Shown: piece after piece, positions 25,415 through 33,232 of the stretch
How the letters are laid out: every line of letters starts with the position of its first letter
Numbering within the stretch: the first letter of the stretch is position 1
NCBI GenBank assembly: GCA_016790425.1
Contig: JAEUPF010000141.1
Location: forward strand, 1 to 54,756
DNA from: Rubrivivax sp.
GTDB lineage: Bacteria; Pseudomonadota; Gammaproteobacteria; Burkholderiales; Burkholderiaceae_C
Direction: 5' to 3'
Length of the DNA stretch: 54,756 nucleotides
Notes under the pieces: model-generated
Seen by the model: only the letters and a program-made list of their open reading frames with translations
What the model was told of the DNA's origin: nothing
The model's database searches: none
Translations under genes and position numbers: made by a program

Positions 25415-26485
25415 GTGAAGGAAGACCCTCGAGCGGACGCGCCGCGCTCCCCTTGGCGCCTCGCCGTGGCGCCGATGATGGACTGGACCGACCGCCATTG
25501 CCGCGTGCTGCACCGGCTGGTGACGCGGCGCACGCGGCTGTACACGGAGATGGTGACCACGGGCGCGCTGCTGCACGGCGACGTGGCCAGGCATCTCGAC
25601 TTCAGCGATGAAGAGCATCCGCTGGCGCTGCAGCTCGGCGGCAGCGAACCGGCCGACCTGGCGCATTGCGCCAGGCTCGCCGAGCGCTGGGGCTACGACG
25701 AGGTCAACCTCAACTGCGGCTGCCCGAGCGAGCGCGTGCAGCGCGGCGCCTTCGGTGCCTGCCTGATGGCCGAGCCGCAGCTCGTGGCCGAGGGCGTGGC
25801 GGCGATGCGCGAAGCGGTGTCGATCCCGGTGACGGTGAAGCACCGCATCGGCATCGACCGCGAAGAGAGCTACGCCTTCGTGCGCGACTTCGTCGGCACC
25901 GTGGCCGAGCGCGGCGGTTGCCAAGTCTTCATCGTGCATGCGCGCAACGCCTGGCTCAAGGGGCTGAGCCCGAAGCAGAACCGCGAGGTGCCGCCGTTGC
26001 GCCACGCGTTCGTGCACCGGCTGAAGGCCGACTTCCCGCGCCTCACGATCGTGCTCAATGGCGGCATCGGCGACGACGAATCCATCGCCGAACATCTGGC
26101 CCATGTCGATGGCGTGATGGTCGGCCGGCACGCCTACCACGAGCCGTTTTCGATGGCCCGGTGGGACCGGCGCTTCCTCGGCGCCGACGAAGCGGCGGCA
26201 GCGGCCCGGGTCGAGGAGATCGAGGAGCGCTACGTCGATTACGTGGCGCGCTGCCCCTGGCCGCCGGGCACGAGCTGGCTTGCCGCCACTCGGCACATGA
26301 TGGGTCTGCGCAACGGCGAGCCCGGCGCGCGCCGCTGGCGCCAGGTATGGTCCGACGCCGCGCTGCGCCACGAAAGCCCGCACGCCGTGATGCAGAAGGC
26401 GCGCGCCGCGATGGCGCAAGCCGCACAAGCGGCCGTGGGCACACCGCGGCGCGAGCGCCAACCCGATGAGCCCGCCGTCGCTTGA
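25415..26485 (+). CDS. dusA: tRNA-dihydrouridine(20/20a) synthase
   Basis: DusA is the FMN enzyme that reduces U20/U20a in the tRNA D-loop. The 356-residue protein has the DusA opening LAVAPMMDWTDRHCR, the flavin and tRNA-binding segment ALQLGGSEPADL, and NLNCGCPSERVQRGAFGACLM with the catalytic Cys region. It also has VTVKHRIGID, HARNAWLKGLSPKQNR and the FMN-phosphate GGI..GVMVGRHAY region. The GTG at 25415 is used because no ATG lies upstream of the conserved MMDWTD; GTG 25466 is a less likely, shorter start. It is the usual length. It is followed 22 bases later by mtnA. Confidence 0.95.
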   Translation: MKEDPRADAPRSPWRLAVAPMMDWTDRHCRVLHRLVTRRTRLYTEMVTTGALLHGDVARHLDFSDEEHPLALQLGGSEPADLAHCARLAERWGYDEVNLNCGCPSERVQRGAFGACLMAEPQLVAEGVAAMREAVSIPVTVKHRIGIDREESYAFVRDFVGTVAERGGCQVFIVHARNAWLKGLSPKQNREVPPLRHAFVHRLKADFPRLTIVLNGGIGDDESIAEHLAHVDGVMVGRHAYHEPFSMARWDRRFLGADEAAAAARVEEIEERYVDYVARCPWPPGTSWLAATRHMMGLRNGEPGARRWRQVWSDAALRHESPHAVMQKARAAMAQAAQAAVGTPRRERQPDEPAVA

Positions 26486-26507
26486 AGCGCGCGCGAGGCG
26501 GCCTGCC

Positions 26508-27704
26508 ATGACGAACCGCGAGACCGCCGGCGGCGCCGTCACGGCCACCGCCCCCGGCACGGAGCGCCCGCTGCGCGCCATGCCCGGCGCCGCCGGCGTC
26601 GAGATCATCGACCAGCGCTGGCTGCCGCACCGCCTGGCGTGGGTGGCCTTGCGCGACGCCGACGCGGTGGCCGTGGCGATCGCGCAGATGTGGCTGCGCG
26701 GCGCGCCGCTGATCGGCGCCGCAGCCGCGTACGGCCTGGCGCTCGCCTTGCAGCGCGACGCCGGCGACACCGCGCTGCGCGCGGCCGCCGAGCGCCTGGC
26801 CGCCACGCGCCCGACCGCTGTGAACCTGCGCTGGGCGCTCGAGCGAGTGCGCCGTGCCGTGGCACCGTTGCTACCCGACCAACGGGCCGCGGCGGCATGG
26901 GCCGAAGCCGGCCGCATCGTCGAGGAAGACGTGGCCGCCAACGCCGCCATCGGCGAGCACGGCCTGGCCTTGCTGCGCGCTGCGGCAGCGCGGCGCCCCG
27001 GCGGCCAGCCGGGCCGGCCGCTGCGCGTGCTGACGCATTGCAACGCCGGCTGGCTGGCCACCTGCGCCTGGGGCACGGCGACGGCGCCGATCTACCGGGC
27101 GCACGCGGCCGGCCTGCCGCTCGAAGTGTGGGTGGACGAGACGCGCCCGCGCAACCAGGGTGCCAGCCTCACCGCCTGGGAACTGGCGCGCGCCGGCGTG
27201 CCGCACCGCGTTGTCGCCGACAACGCCGGCGGCTTGCTGATGCAGCGCGGCGGAGTGGACCTGGCGATCGTCGGCTGCGACCGCGTCGCAGCCAACGGCG
27301 ACGTCTGCAACAAGGTCGGCACGTACCTGAAGGCGCTGGCCGCGCACGACAACGGCGTGCCGTTCTACGTGGCGATGCCGCTATCGACCTTCGACGCCGC
27401 GCTGCCCGCCGGCGATGCCATTCCGATCGAGGAACGCAGCGAGCGCGAGGTGACGCACCTGGCGGGGCGTGACGACGAAACGGGCCGCGTCATCGAAGTG
27501 CGCCTCGTGCCCGAAGGCACGCGTGCCGCGAACCCCGCTTTCGACGTCACGCCGGCGCGGCTCGTCACGGCGCTCGTCACCGAACGCGGCGTGGTGGCGG
27601 CCCGCGCCGAGGCGCTGCGCGCGCTGCTCGACCGCCCGGCAGGGCCGGCCGCCGTCTTCCCCGGCGGTGACGCGGCCGGGCCGCGCGGCGGTGCCGGGCG
27701 ATGA
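26508..27704 (+). CDS. mtnA: S-methyl-5-thioribose-1-phosphate isomerase
   Basis: MtnA converts methylthioribose-1-phosphate to methylthioribulose-1-phosphate in salvage of methylthioadenosine; the same fold also handles 5-deoxyribose-1-phosphate. The 398-residue protein has LRGAPLIGAAAAYGLAL, the catalytic THCNAGWLAT with its Cys, VDETRPRNQGASLTAWEL, DNAGGLLM and GCDRVAANGDVCNKVGT with the catalytic Asp. ATG 26508 gives a normal length; an in-frame ATG at 26466 would overlap dusA. The aldolase gene overlaps its stop by ATGA, so the two products are made together. Confidence 0.94.
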   Translation: MTNRETAGGAVTATAPGTERPLRAMPGAAGVEIIDQRWLPHRLAWVALRDADAVAVAIAQMWLRGAPLIGAAAAYGLALALQRDAGDTALRAAAERLAATRPTAVNLRWALERVRRAVAPLLPDQRAAAAWAEAGRIVEEDVAANAAIGEHGLALLRAAAARRPGGQPGRPLRVLTHCNAGWLATCAWGTATAPIYRAHAAGLPLEVWVDETRPRNQGASLTAWELARAGVPHRVVADNAGGLLMQRGGVDLAIVGCDRVAANGDVCNKVGTYLKALAAHDNGVPFYVAMPLSTFDAALPAGDAIPIEERSEREVTHLAGRDDETGRVIEVRLVPEGTRAANPAFDVTPARLVTALVTERGVVAARAEALRALLDRPAGPAAVFPGGDAAGPRGGAGR

Positions 27705-28387
27705 ACGGCGAAGACCTGCCGCTGCGCGAAGCGCTGCTGACGGCGCTGCGCCGGCTCGATGCGCTCGGCATGAACCGCGGCAGCACCGGCAACCTCAGCC
27801 ATCGCACCGGCAGCGGCATCGACGCGGCGATGTGGATCACGCCCACCGGCATGGGCGCCGACGACATCGGCGCCGACGACTTCGTCCGCCTCGGCGCCGA
27901 GGGTGAGAGCCGCGGCCGCTGGCGGCCTTCGTCGGAAGCGCCTTTCCACCGCGCCGTCTACGCGGCACGGCCGGACCTGAACGCCATCGTGCATTGCCAT
28001 TCGCCGCACGCCACCGCACTGGCCTGCTTGCGCCGCGGGCTGCCGGCCTTCCACTACATGGTGGCCGTCGCCGGCGGCGACTCGGTGCCTTGCGTGCCGT
28101 ACCACCTCTTCGGCAGCGAGGCGCTGTCGCAGGCAGTGGCGCAGGCGATGCGCGACCGCGACGCCTGCCTGCTGGCCAACCACGGCCTCGTGGCCGCCGG
28201 CGCGACGCTCGAACGCGCGATGAAGGTCGCCGTCGAAATCGAGTCGCTGGCCGGCATCTACCTCGCGGCGCTGGCGGTCGGCGAGCCGGTGCTGCTGGAT
28301 GCGCTTCAGATGGCCGCGGTCATCGAGCGCTTTCGCCACTACGGGCAACCGGCGCGGCGCGAGGAAGACGGCCGGAAGGCCAGGTGA
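27701..28387 (+). CDS. Class II aldolase/adducin-family protein
   Basis: A 228-residue zinc aldolase of the fuculose/ribulose-phosphate type. Visible motifs are NRGSTGNLSHR and TPTGM for phosphate binding, SSEAPFHRAVY with the catalytic acid, zinc ligands in HCHSPHA, and the later NHGLVAAG. MtnB (methylthioribulose-1-phosphate dehydratase) has the same fold. The coupling to mtnA, with no mtnB/C/D partners visible, fits the aldolase of the DHAP shunt, which splits methylthioribulose-1-phosphate or 5-deoxyribulose-1-phosphate into DHAP and a small aldehyde. Which of the two it is cannot be settled by eye. Its last 68 bases overlap the convergent transporter gene. Confidence 0.88.
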   Translation: MNGEDLPLREALLTALRRLDALGMNRGSTGNLSHRTGSGIDAAMWITPTGMGADDIGADDFVRLGAEGESRGRWRPSSEAPFHRAVYAARPDLNAIVHCHSPHATALACLRRGLPAFHYMVAVAGGDSVPCVPYHLFGSEALSQAVAQAMRDRDACLLANHGLVAAGATLERAMKVAVEIESLAGIYLAALAVGEPVLLDALQMAAVIERFRHYGQPARREEDGRKAR

Positions 28388-29312
28388 CGAGCAACAGCCC
28401 GGCCAGCGCCAGCGCGAAAGCCGCTGTGTGGCCACTGCTGAAGGGCTCGCCGAGCACCAGCACGCCGACCGCGGCAGCGCTCAGCGGCACCATCACCATG
28501 AACACGCCCGAGCGTGCGGCCGGCACCTGCGCCAGGCCCGCCATCCACAGCCACACGGTGGCCATGCTCGCGGCCAGCGAATAGAAGACGAGCAGAGCCC
28601 AGGTGGGCGCGGTCACGGCGGCGAAGTCGAACCGGGTGGCCTGCCACAAGCCGAAGGGCGTCACCAGCGCCAGGCCCCACAGGTTGATGAGGGCGCTGAT
28701 TCGCCGCGGCGCCAGTTGTGCCGTCAGTCGCTTGCCGATGACGACGTAGGCCGCCTCGCAGACGACGGCACCCAGCAGCAGCAGCGCTCCCCACGGCGAC
28801 CCTGAACCCGAGGCCGAAGCGGAGGCCGCCGCGTCGCCCCCGGCAGCGGCAGGGCGCAGCAGCGCCAGCACGGCGACGCCGAGCACCGCGCAGGCGACGG
28901 CGGCCCAGACGCGCTTGCCCACGCGCTCGCCGAGTAGCCACCACGATCCCACTGCCACCGCGGCGGGAATGGCCGCCATCACGACCCCGGCAGCGACGGC
29001 GCCGCTGAGCTTCACGCCGAAGAGCATGCAGATCGAGAAGAGAAAGTTGCCGAGGAAGCTCTCCCAGAAAAGCAGGCGGCGGTCGCGCGTTGACAGGGGC
29101 GGTTCGGCGCTGCCGCGCTTCAGCCACGGCAGCATCGCCACCGCTGCGATGGCGAAGCGCAGCCAGGCGAGCAGGAACACCGGCAACACGGCGACGAGCA
29201 GCTTCGACAGCCCGACGTAGCTGCCGACGAGCGTGGTGCTGGCAGCGAGCGCCGCCCAGGCCCACCACGGCGGGCGTGCCACGGCCCCCGGGCCGACGAG
29301 CGGACCGCTCAC
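28320..29312 (-). CDS. DMT-superfamily (EamA) transporter
   Basis: A 330-residue integral membrane protein of about ten helices, starting VSGPLVGPGAV and continuing WAWAALAASTTLVGSYVGLSK in family style. The GTG start overlaps the aminotransferase stop as GTGA, so it is the last gene of the polyamine cluster and may export an amine or amino acid. A Gly/Ser/Ala linker (GGDAAASASASGSGSP) separates the two halves. The 3' end runs 68 bases into the convergent aldolase gene; both frames are otherwise well supported. Confidence 0.87.
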   Translation of the reverse strand: MSGPLVGPGAVARPPWWAWAALAASTTLVGSYVGLSKLLVAVLPVFLLAWLRFAIAAVAMLPWLKRGSAEPPLSTRDRRLLFWESFLGNFLFSICMLFGVKLSGAVAAGVVMAAIPAAVAVGSWWLLGERVGKRVWAAVACAVLGVAVLALLRPAAAGGDAAASASASGSGSPWGALLLLGAVVCEAAYVVIGKRLTAQLAPRRISALINLWGLALVTPFGLWQATRFDFAAVTAPTWALLVFYSLAASMATVWLWMAGLAQVPAARSGVFMVMVPLSAAAVGVLVLGEPFSSGHTAAFALALAGLLLVTWPSGRLPRAAPVARSGESAR

Positions 29313-30769
29313 GCGCCGCCCGCCTGCGCATTGGCGAGCCAGCCTGCTTGGTGCGCCTCGGCCAGCGTCAGGTCGAGGCAGCGGCGGATCAGCGCCACCA
29401 TCTCGTCGATCTGCGCGCGCGTGATCACCAGCGGCGGCGCGACGATCATGCGGTCGCCGACGGCGCGCATCACGAGCCCCTCGCGGAAGCAGTGCGCGCG
29501 GCAGGCCATGCCCACTTCGCGCTCGGGCGGGAAGGGCGCGCCGCTGTCCTTGTCCTGCACCAGGAGCAGCGCGCCCATCAGGCCGCAGGTCTCGGCGTCG
29601 CCGACGAGCGGGTGCGAAGCCAGCTCGCGGTAGGCGGCGGCGAGATAGGGCCCGGTGTCGTCGCGCACGCGCTCGACGAGGCCGAGCTCGCGGATGAGGC
29701 GCACGTTGGCCAGCCCCACCGCGCAGGCGACCGGGTGTCCCGAGTAGGTGTAGCCGTGCGCGAACTCGCCGCCGCGCTCGATGAGCACCTTGGCGACGCG
29801 GTCGCCCACGAGCACGCCGCCCAGCGGCACGTAGCCGCTCGTCACGCCCTTGGCGAAAGTCATCAGGTCGGGCCGGCTGCCGAAGGTCTCGCAGCCGAAC
29901 CAGCGGCCGGTGCGGCCGAAGCCGCAGATCACCTCGTCGGAAACGAGCAGCACGCCGTACTTGTCGCAAATGCGCTGCACCTCGGGCCAGTAGGTCGAAG
30001 GGGGGATGATCACGCCGCCGGCGCCTTGCACGGGTTCGCCGATGAAGGCGGCCACGCGGTGCGGCCCGAGCTCGAGGATCTTGTCTTCGAGCCAGCCCGC
30101 GGCGACGAGCCCGAACTGTTCGCGCGACAAGCCCTGCAAACGCCCGTGCGGCCACCAGTAAGGCTGCCCGATGTGCACGATGCCGGGGATCGGCAGGCCG
30201 CCTTGCGCGTGCATGCCGGCCATGCCGCCGAGCGACGCGCCGGCCATCGTGCTGCCGTGGTAGGCGTTGTCGCGGCTGATGAGGATGTCGCGTTCGGGCT
30301 CGCCCAGCAGCTCCCAGTAGCGGCGCACCATGCGCACGACGGTGTCGTTGCCCTCGCTGCCGCTGCCGGTGAAGAAGACATGTTCGAAGCCCGGCGGGCT
30401 CACTTCGGCCAGCAGCTCGGCGAGTTCGATCGCCGGCGGCGTGGCCGTCTGGAAGAACGCGTTGTAGAAGGGCAGCTCGCCGAGCTGCCTCGTCGCCGCG
30501 TCGATGAGCGCGCGCTGGCCGTAGCCGACGTTGACGCACCACAGGCCGCTCATCGCGTCGAGGAGACGATGGCCGTCGCTGTCCTCGAGCCAGATGCCGT
30601 CGCCGCGCGTGATGACACGGGCGCCCTTCTGCGCCAGTGCCTGGTGGTCGGTGAAAGGGTGCAGGAAGTGGCGCGCGTCGCTCGCCTGCCACTGTTCCGT
30701 CGTCCGCTTCGTCGTCGGCTCCGGCGTGGCGGCAGCGGCGGCGCCGGCGGTGCCTGTCGGTCGTGTCAT
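29309..30769 (-). CDS. spuC: Class III aminotransferase, putrescine/polyamine type
   Basis: A PLP enzyme of 486 residues that most resembles SpuC-type putrescine:pyruvate aminotransferases. Features are HFLHPFTDHQAL near the N-terminus, LWCVNVGYG, FFTGSGSEGNDT, NAYHGSTMAGASLGG, the PLP Asp in LVSDEVICGFGRTG and the Schiff-base Lys in MTFAKGVTSGY. The first 25 residues are Thr/Ala/Pro-rich. It sits directly downstream of the glutamylpolyamine synthetase-like gene (15-base gap), which supports an amine substrate. Exact amine specificity is not visible. Confidence 0.88.
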   Translation of the reverse strand: MTRPTGTAGAAAAATPEPTTKRTTEQWQASDARHFLHPFTDHQALAQKGARVITRGDGIWLEDSDGHRLLDAMSGLWCVNVGYGQRALIDAATRQLGELPFYNAFFQTATPPAIELAELLAEVSPPGFEHVFFTGSGSEGNDTVVRMVRRYWELLGEPERDILISRDNAYHGSTMAGASLGGMAGMHAQGGLPIPGIVHIGQPYWWPHGRLQGLSREQFGLVAAGWLEDKILELGPHRVAAFIGEPVQGAGGVIIPPSTYWPEVQRICDKYGVLLVSDEVICGFGRTGRWFGCETFGSRPDLMTFAKGVTSGYVPLGGVLVGDRVAKVLIERGGEFAHGYTYSGHPVACAVGLANVRLIRELGLVERVRDDTGPYLAAAYRELASHPLVGDAETCGLMGALLLVQDKDSGAPFPPEREVGMACRAHCFREGLVMRAVGDRMIVAPPLVITRAQIDEMVALIRRCLDLTLAEAHQAGWLANAQAGGA

Positions 30770-30784
30770 GTTCGTGCTCCGCGC

Positions 30785-32152
30785 TCAGACGTGCAGCAGC
30801 AGGTGCTCGCGCTCCCACGGCGAGATCACCTTCATGAACTCGGCGTACTCGACTTCCTTGATCTCCGAGTACACGGTGACGAAGCCCCGGCCCAGCACGT
30901 CGGCCAGCGCGGTCTCGGCGCGCAGCAAATGCAGTGCCTCGCCCAGGCTGCGCGGGAGCTGGTAGTCGCCGAGGTAGGCGTCGCCCTTGCACTCGGGCGT
31001 CGGCTCGATCCGGTTGACGATGCCCAGCCAGCCGCAGGCCAGCGTTGCGGCCAGGGCGACATAGGGGTTCGCATCGGCACCGATGACGCGGTTCTCGATC
31101 CGGCGCGCCGTCGGCGGCGCCACCGGGCTGCGGATGCCCACGGTGCGGTTGTCGGTGCCCCATTGGATGTTGATCGGCGCGGCGGTGAAGCGGGCCAGGC
31201 GCCGGTAGCTGTTGACGTACGGCGCGAAGAGCGCCATCGCCGCCGGGATGTACCTCTGCAGCCCGCCGATGAACCAGAAGTACTCGCGCGTGGGCGCGCC
31301 GTCGTCGTCGCTGAAGAGGTTGCGGCCGCTTGCCCGGTCGATGACGCTCTGGTGCACGTGCATCGCGCTGCCCGGTTCGCCGGCGATCGGCTTGGCCATG
31401 AAAGTGGCGAACATGTCGTGGCGCAGCGCCGCCTCGCGCACCGTGCGCTTGAAGAGGAACACCTCGTCGGCGAGGCCGAGCGGGTGGTCGTGGAAGAAGT
31501 TGATCTCCATCTGCCCGGCGCCGATCTCGTGGATCAGCGTGTCGACGTTGAGCTCCATCTTCTCGCAGTAGTCGTAGACGTCCTCGAACAGCGGGTCGAA
31601 CTCGTTGACCGCGTCGATCGAGTAGGCCTGCCGGCTCGTCTCGCTGCGGCCGCTGCGGCCGACGGGCGGCTTCAGCGGCACGTCGGGGTCGGTGTTGCGG
31701 GCGACGAGGTAGAACTCGAGCTCGGGCGCCACCACCGGGCTCCAGCCCTTCGCTTCGTACAGCTCGCACACGCGCCTGAGCACCGAGCGCGGCGCATACG
31801 GGATCAGGCGGCCTTCGCGGTCGTAGCAGTCGTGGATGACCTGCGCCGTCGGGTCGGCCGCCCAGGGCACGATGCGCACGGTGCTCGGGTCGGGGCGCAG
31901 GTGCATGTCGTGGTCGGTGGGGCTGATGACGTCGTAGTACGGCCCTTCGTCGGGGAATTCGCCGGTGACGCCCATCGCCACCACCACCTCGGGCAGGCGC
32001 ATGCCGCGGTCTTCGGTGAACTTCTCGCGCGGCAGGATCTTGCCGCGCGCGACGCCGGTGAGGTCCGGCACCAGGCATTCGATCTCGGTGACGCGATGCT
32101 CGTTGAGCCAGCTCGTGAGCTGGCTGAAGGTGTAGTGTGCTTTCGTGTTCAT
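30785..32152 (-). CDS. puuA: Glutamine-synthetase-family protein, probable gamma-glutamylputrescine synthetase
   Basis: A 455-residue ATP-dependent ligase of the GlnA type III/PuuA group. It has a beta-grasp start (FSQLTSWLNEHRVTEIECLVPDLTGVARGK), the ATP/Glu-binding segment EIGAGQMEINFFHDHPL, the HVHQSV haem-free metal motif typical of GS enzymes, and a core region NPYVALAATLACGWLGI. It lacks the GlnA adenylylation tail. Surrounding aminotransferases and a gamma-Glu-GABA hydrolase indicate gamma-glutamylation of putrescine or a similar amine rather than ammonia assimilation. The start MNTKAHY is the first codon after an upstream gap of 169 bases. Confidence 0.87.
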   Translation of the reverse strand: MNTKAHYTFSQLTSWLNEHRVTEIECLVPDLTGVARGKILPREKFTEDRGMRLPEVVVAMGVTGEFPDEGPYYDVISPTDHDMHLRPDPSTVRIVPWAADPTAQVIHDCYDREGRLIPYAPRSVLRRVCELYEAKGWSPVVAPELEFYLVARNTDPDVPLKPPVGRSGRSETSRQAYSIDAVNEFDPLFEDVYDYCEKMELNVDTLIHEIGAGQMEINFFHDHPLGLADEVFLFKRTVREAALRHDMFATFMAKPIAGEPGSAMHVHQSVIDRASGRNLFSDDDGAPTREYFWFIGGLQRYIPAAMALFAPYVNSYRRLARFTAAPINIQWGTDNRTVGIRSPVAPPTARRIENRVIGADANPYVALAATLACGWLGIVNRIEPTPECKGDAYLGDYQLPRSLGEALHLLRAETALADVLGRGFVTVYSEIKEVEYAEFMKVISPWEREHLLLHV

Positions 32153-32321
32153 GATGGATGTCCGTTTGCGCAACGGCGCCAGCACTGCGGCGGCATGGCG
32201 GCGTCGCGGGAGAGCAGCGACCGCTCCTGCCCGAAGGCAGCGCGGCCGGCCAAGGCTGTCGGCGCCGCTGCGGCGCGCCGGTCGGGGCTCGGGGCGTTGC
32301 CTGCCTCGAAGCCGGGCGCGC

Positions 32322-33182
32322 CTAGGCGCCGACGGTCGCTGGCTCGGGGGCCAGCGGCGGGTGCGGCAGCGGCTCGCGCGGGCGTCCGGGCCCGGCTCGC
32401 ATCTGCTCGGCGCGGTAGGCGAGCAGCGCATCGCCGAAGGCGGCGAAGATGCGGCGCGACACAGGGTTCGCGGCGGCCTGCCACTCCGGGTGCCACTGAA
32501 GGCAGAGGTTGAAGCCGCGGGCGCCGCCGAGGCTGAACGCCTCGACCAGGCCGTCGGGCGCGCTGGCCTCGACAACGATGCCCGGCGCCAGCGTCTTCAT
32601 GCCTTGGCCGTGCAGCGAGTTCACTGAAATCGTCTTCGCGTCGGCGCCGACGATGGACGCCAGCCGCCCGCCGGGGGCCACGTGCACCGGGTGCGCCGGG
32701 CCGAACTGCACTGCCATCGGCTCGCCCTGGGGGGCGCGGTGATCGGCGTGGCCGGGCACTTCGTGCACCGCCTGGTGCAGCGTGCCGCCGAGGGCGACGT
32801 TGAATTCCTGGGCGCCGCGGCAGATGGCGATGATCGGCATGCCGCGCGCCAGCGCTGCGCGCACCAGCGGCAGCGTCCACGCGTCGCGCTGCGGGTCCAG
32901 CGGCAGGGCCGGGTCGTGCACCGCCTCGCCGAAGTGCGACGGGTCGACGTTCGAAGGCGAACCCGTGAGCAGGACGCCTTGCGCGAGGTCGAGGGTGCTC
33001 TCGATCTCGTCGGCTTCGAGCCACGGCACGACGAGGGGCAGCCCGCCGGCCAGCCGCACGCCCTCGGCATACATGCGCGCCGCGACGAGGAACGGCAGGT
33101 CGCCGATCTGCTTGCTGCAGGCCGGCACCAGCACCACCGGCTTGCCGGCTGCCGGCGTTCGGGTCGTCGTCTTGCGGGTCAT
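32322..33182 (-). CDS. puuD: Gamma-glutamyl-gamma-aminobutyrate hydrolase
   Basis: A class I glutamine-amidotransferase-fold hydrolase (286 residues) that releases GABA and glutamate from gamma-Glu-GABA. Motifs are LLTGSPSNVDPSHFGE, the nucleophile Cys121 in IAICRGAQEFNVALGG, LHQAVHEV, VNSLHGQG, and the catalytic His229/Glu231 in QWHPEWQ. A 30-residue Pro-rich tail follows the core. It stands between the omega-aminotransferase gene (50 bases upstream) and puuA in a minus-strand operon for gamma-glutamylated polyamine breakdown. Confidence 0.92.
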   Translation of the reverse strand: MTRKTTTRTPAAGKPVVLVPACSKQIGDLPFLVAARMYAEGVRLAGGLPLVVPWLEADEIESTLDLAQGVLLTGSPSNVDPSHFGEAVHDPALPLDPQRDAWTLPLVRAALARGMPIIAICRGAQEFNVALGGTLHQAVHEVPGHADHRAPQGEPMAVQFGPAHPVHVAPGGRLASIVGADAKTISVNSLHGQGMKTLAPGIVVEASAPDGLVEAFSLGGARGFNLCLQWHPEWQAAANPVSRRIFAAFGDALLAYRAEQMRAGPGRPREPLPHPPLAPEPATVGA

Positions 33183-33232
33183 GGCGTGCGTGCTGCGACG
33201 CCGGCGGAAGCGCCGGCGTGGCAGCGCTCGGC

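Noticed and set aside
26862-26877. TGGCACCGTTGCTACC as a second sigma-54 promoter
   Set aside because: The distance between GG and the GC element is too short and it lies inside mtnA.
28320-32078. A 1252-codon minus-strand frame suggesting a giant fusion
   Set aside because: The transporter occupies only the end of it, from a GTG at 29312. The upstream part is an out-of-frame reading of the aminotransferase and ligase genes.
29090-32512. A 1140-codon open frame on the plus strand
   Set aside because: It is the reverse complement of the aminotransferase and glutamine-synthetase-like genes, which carry full catalytic motifs.
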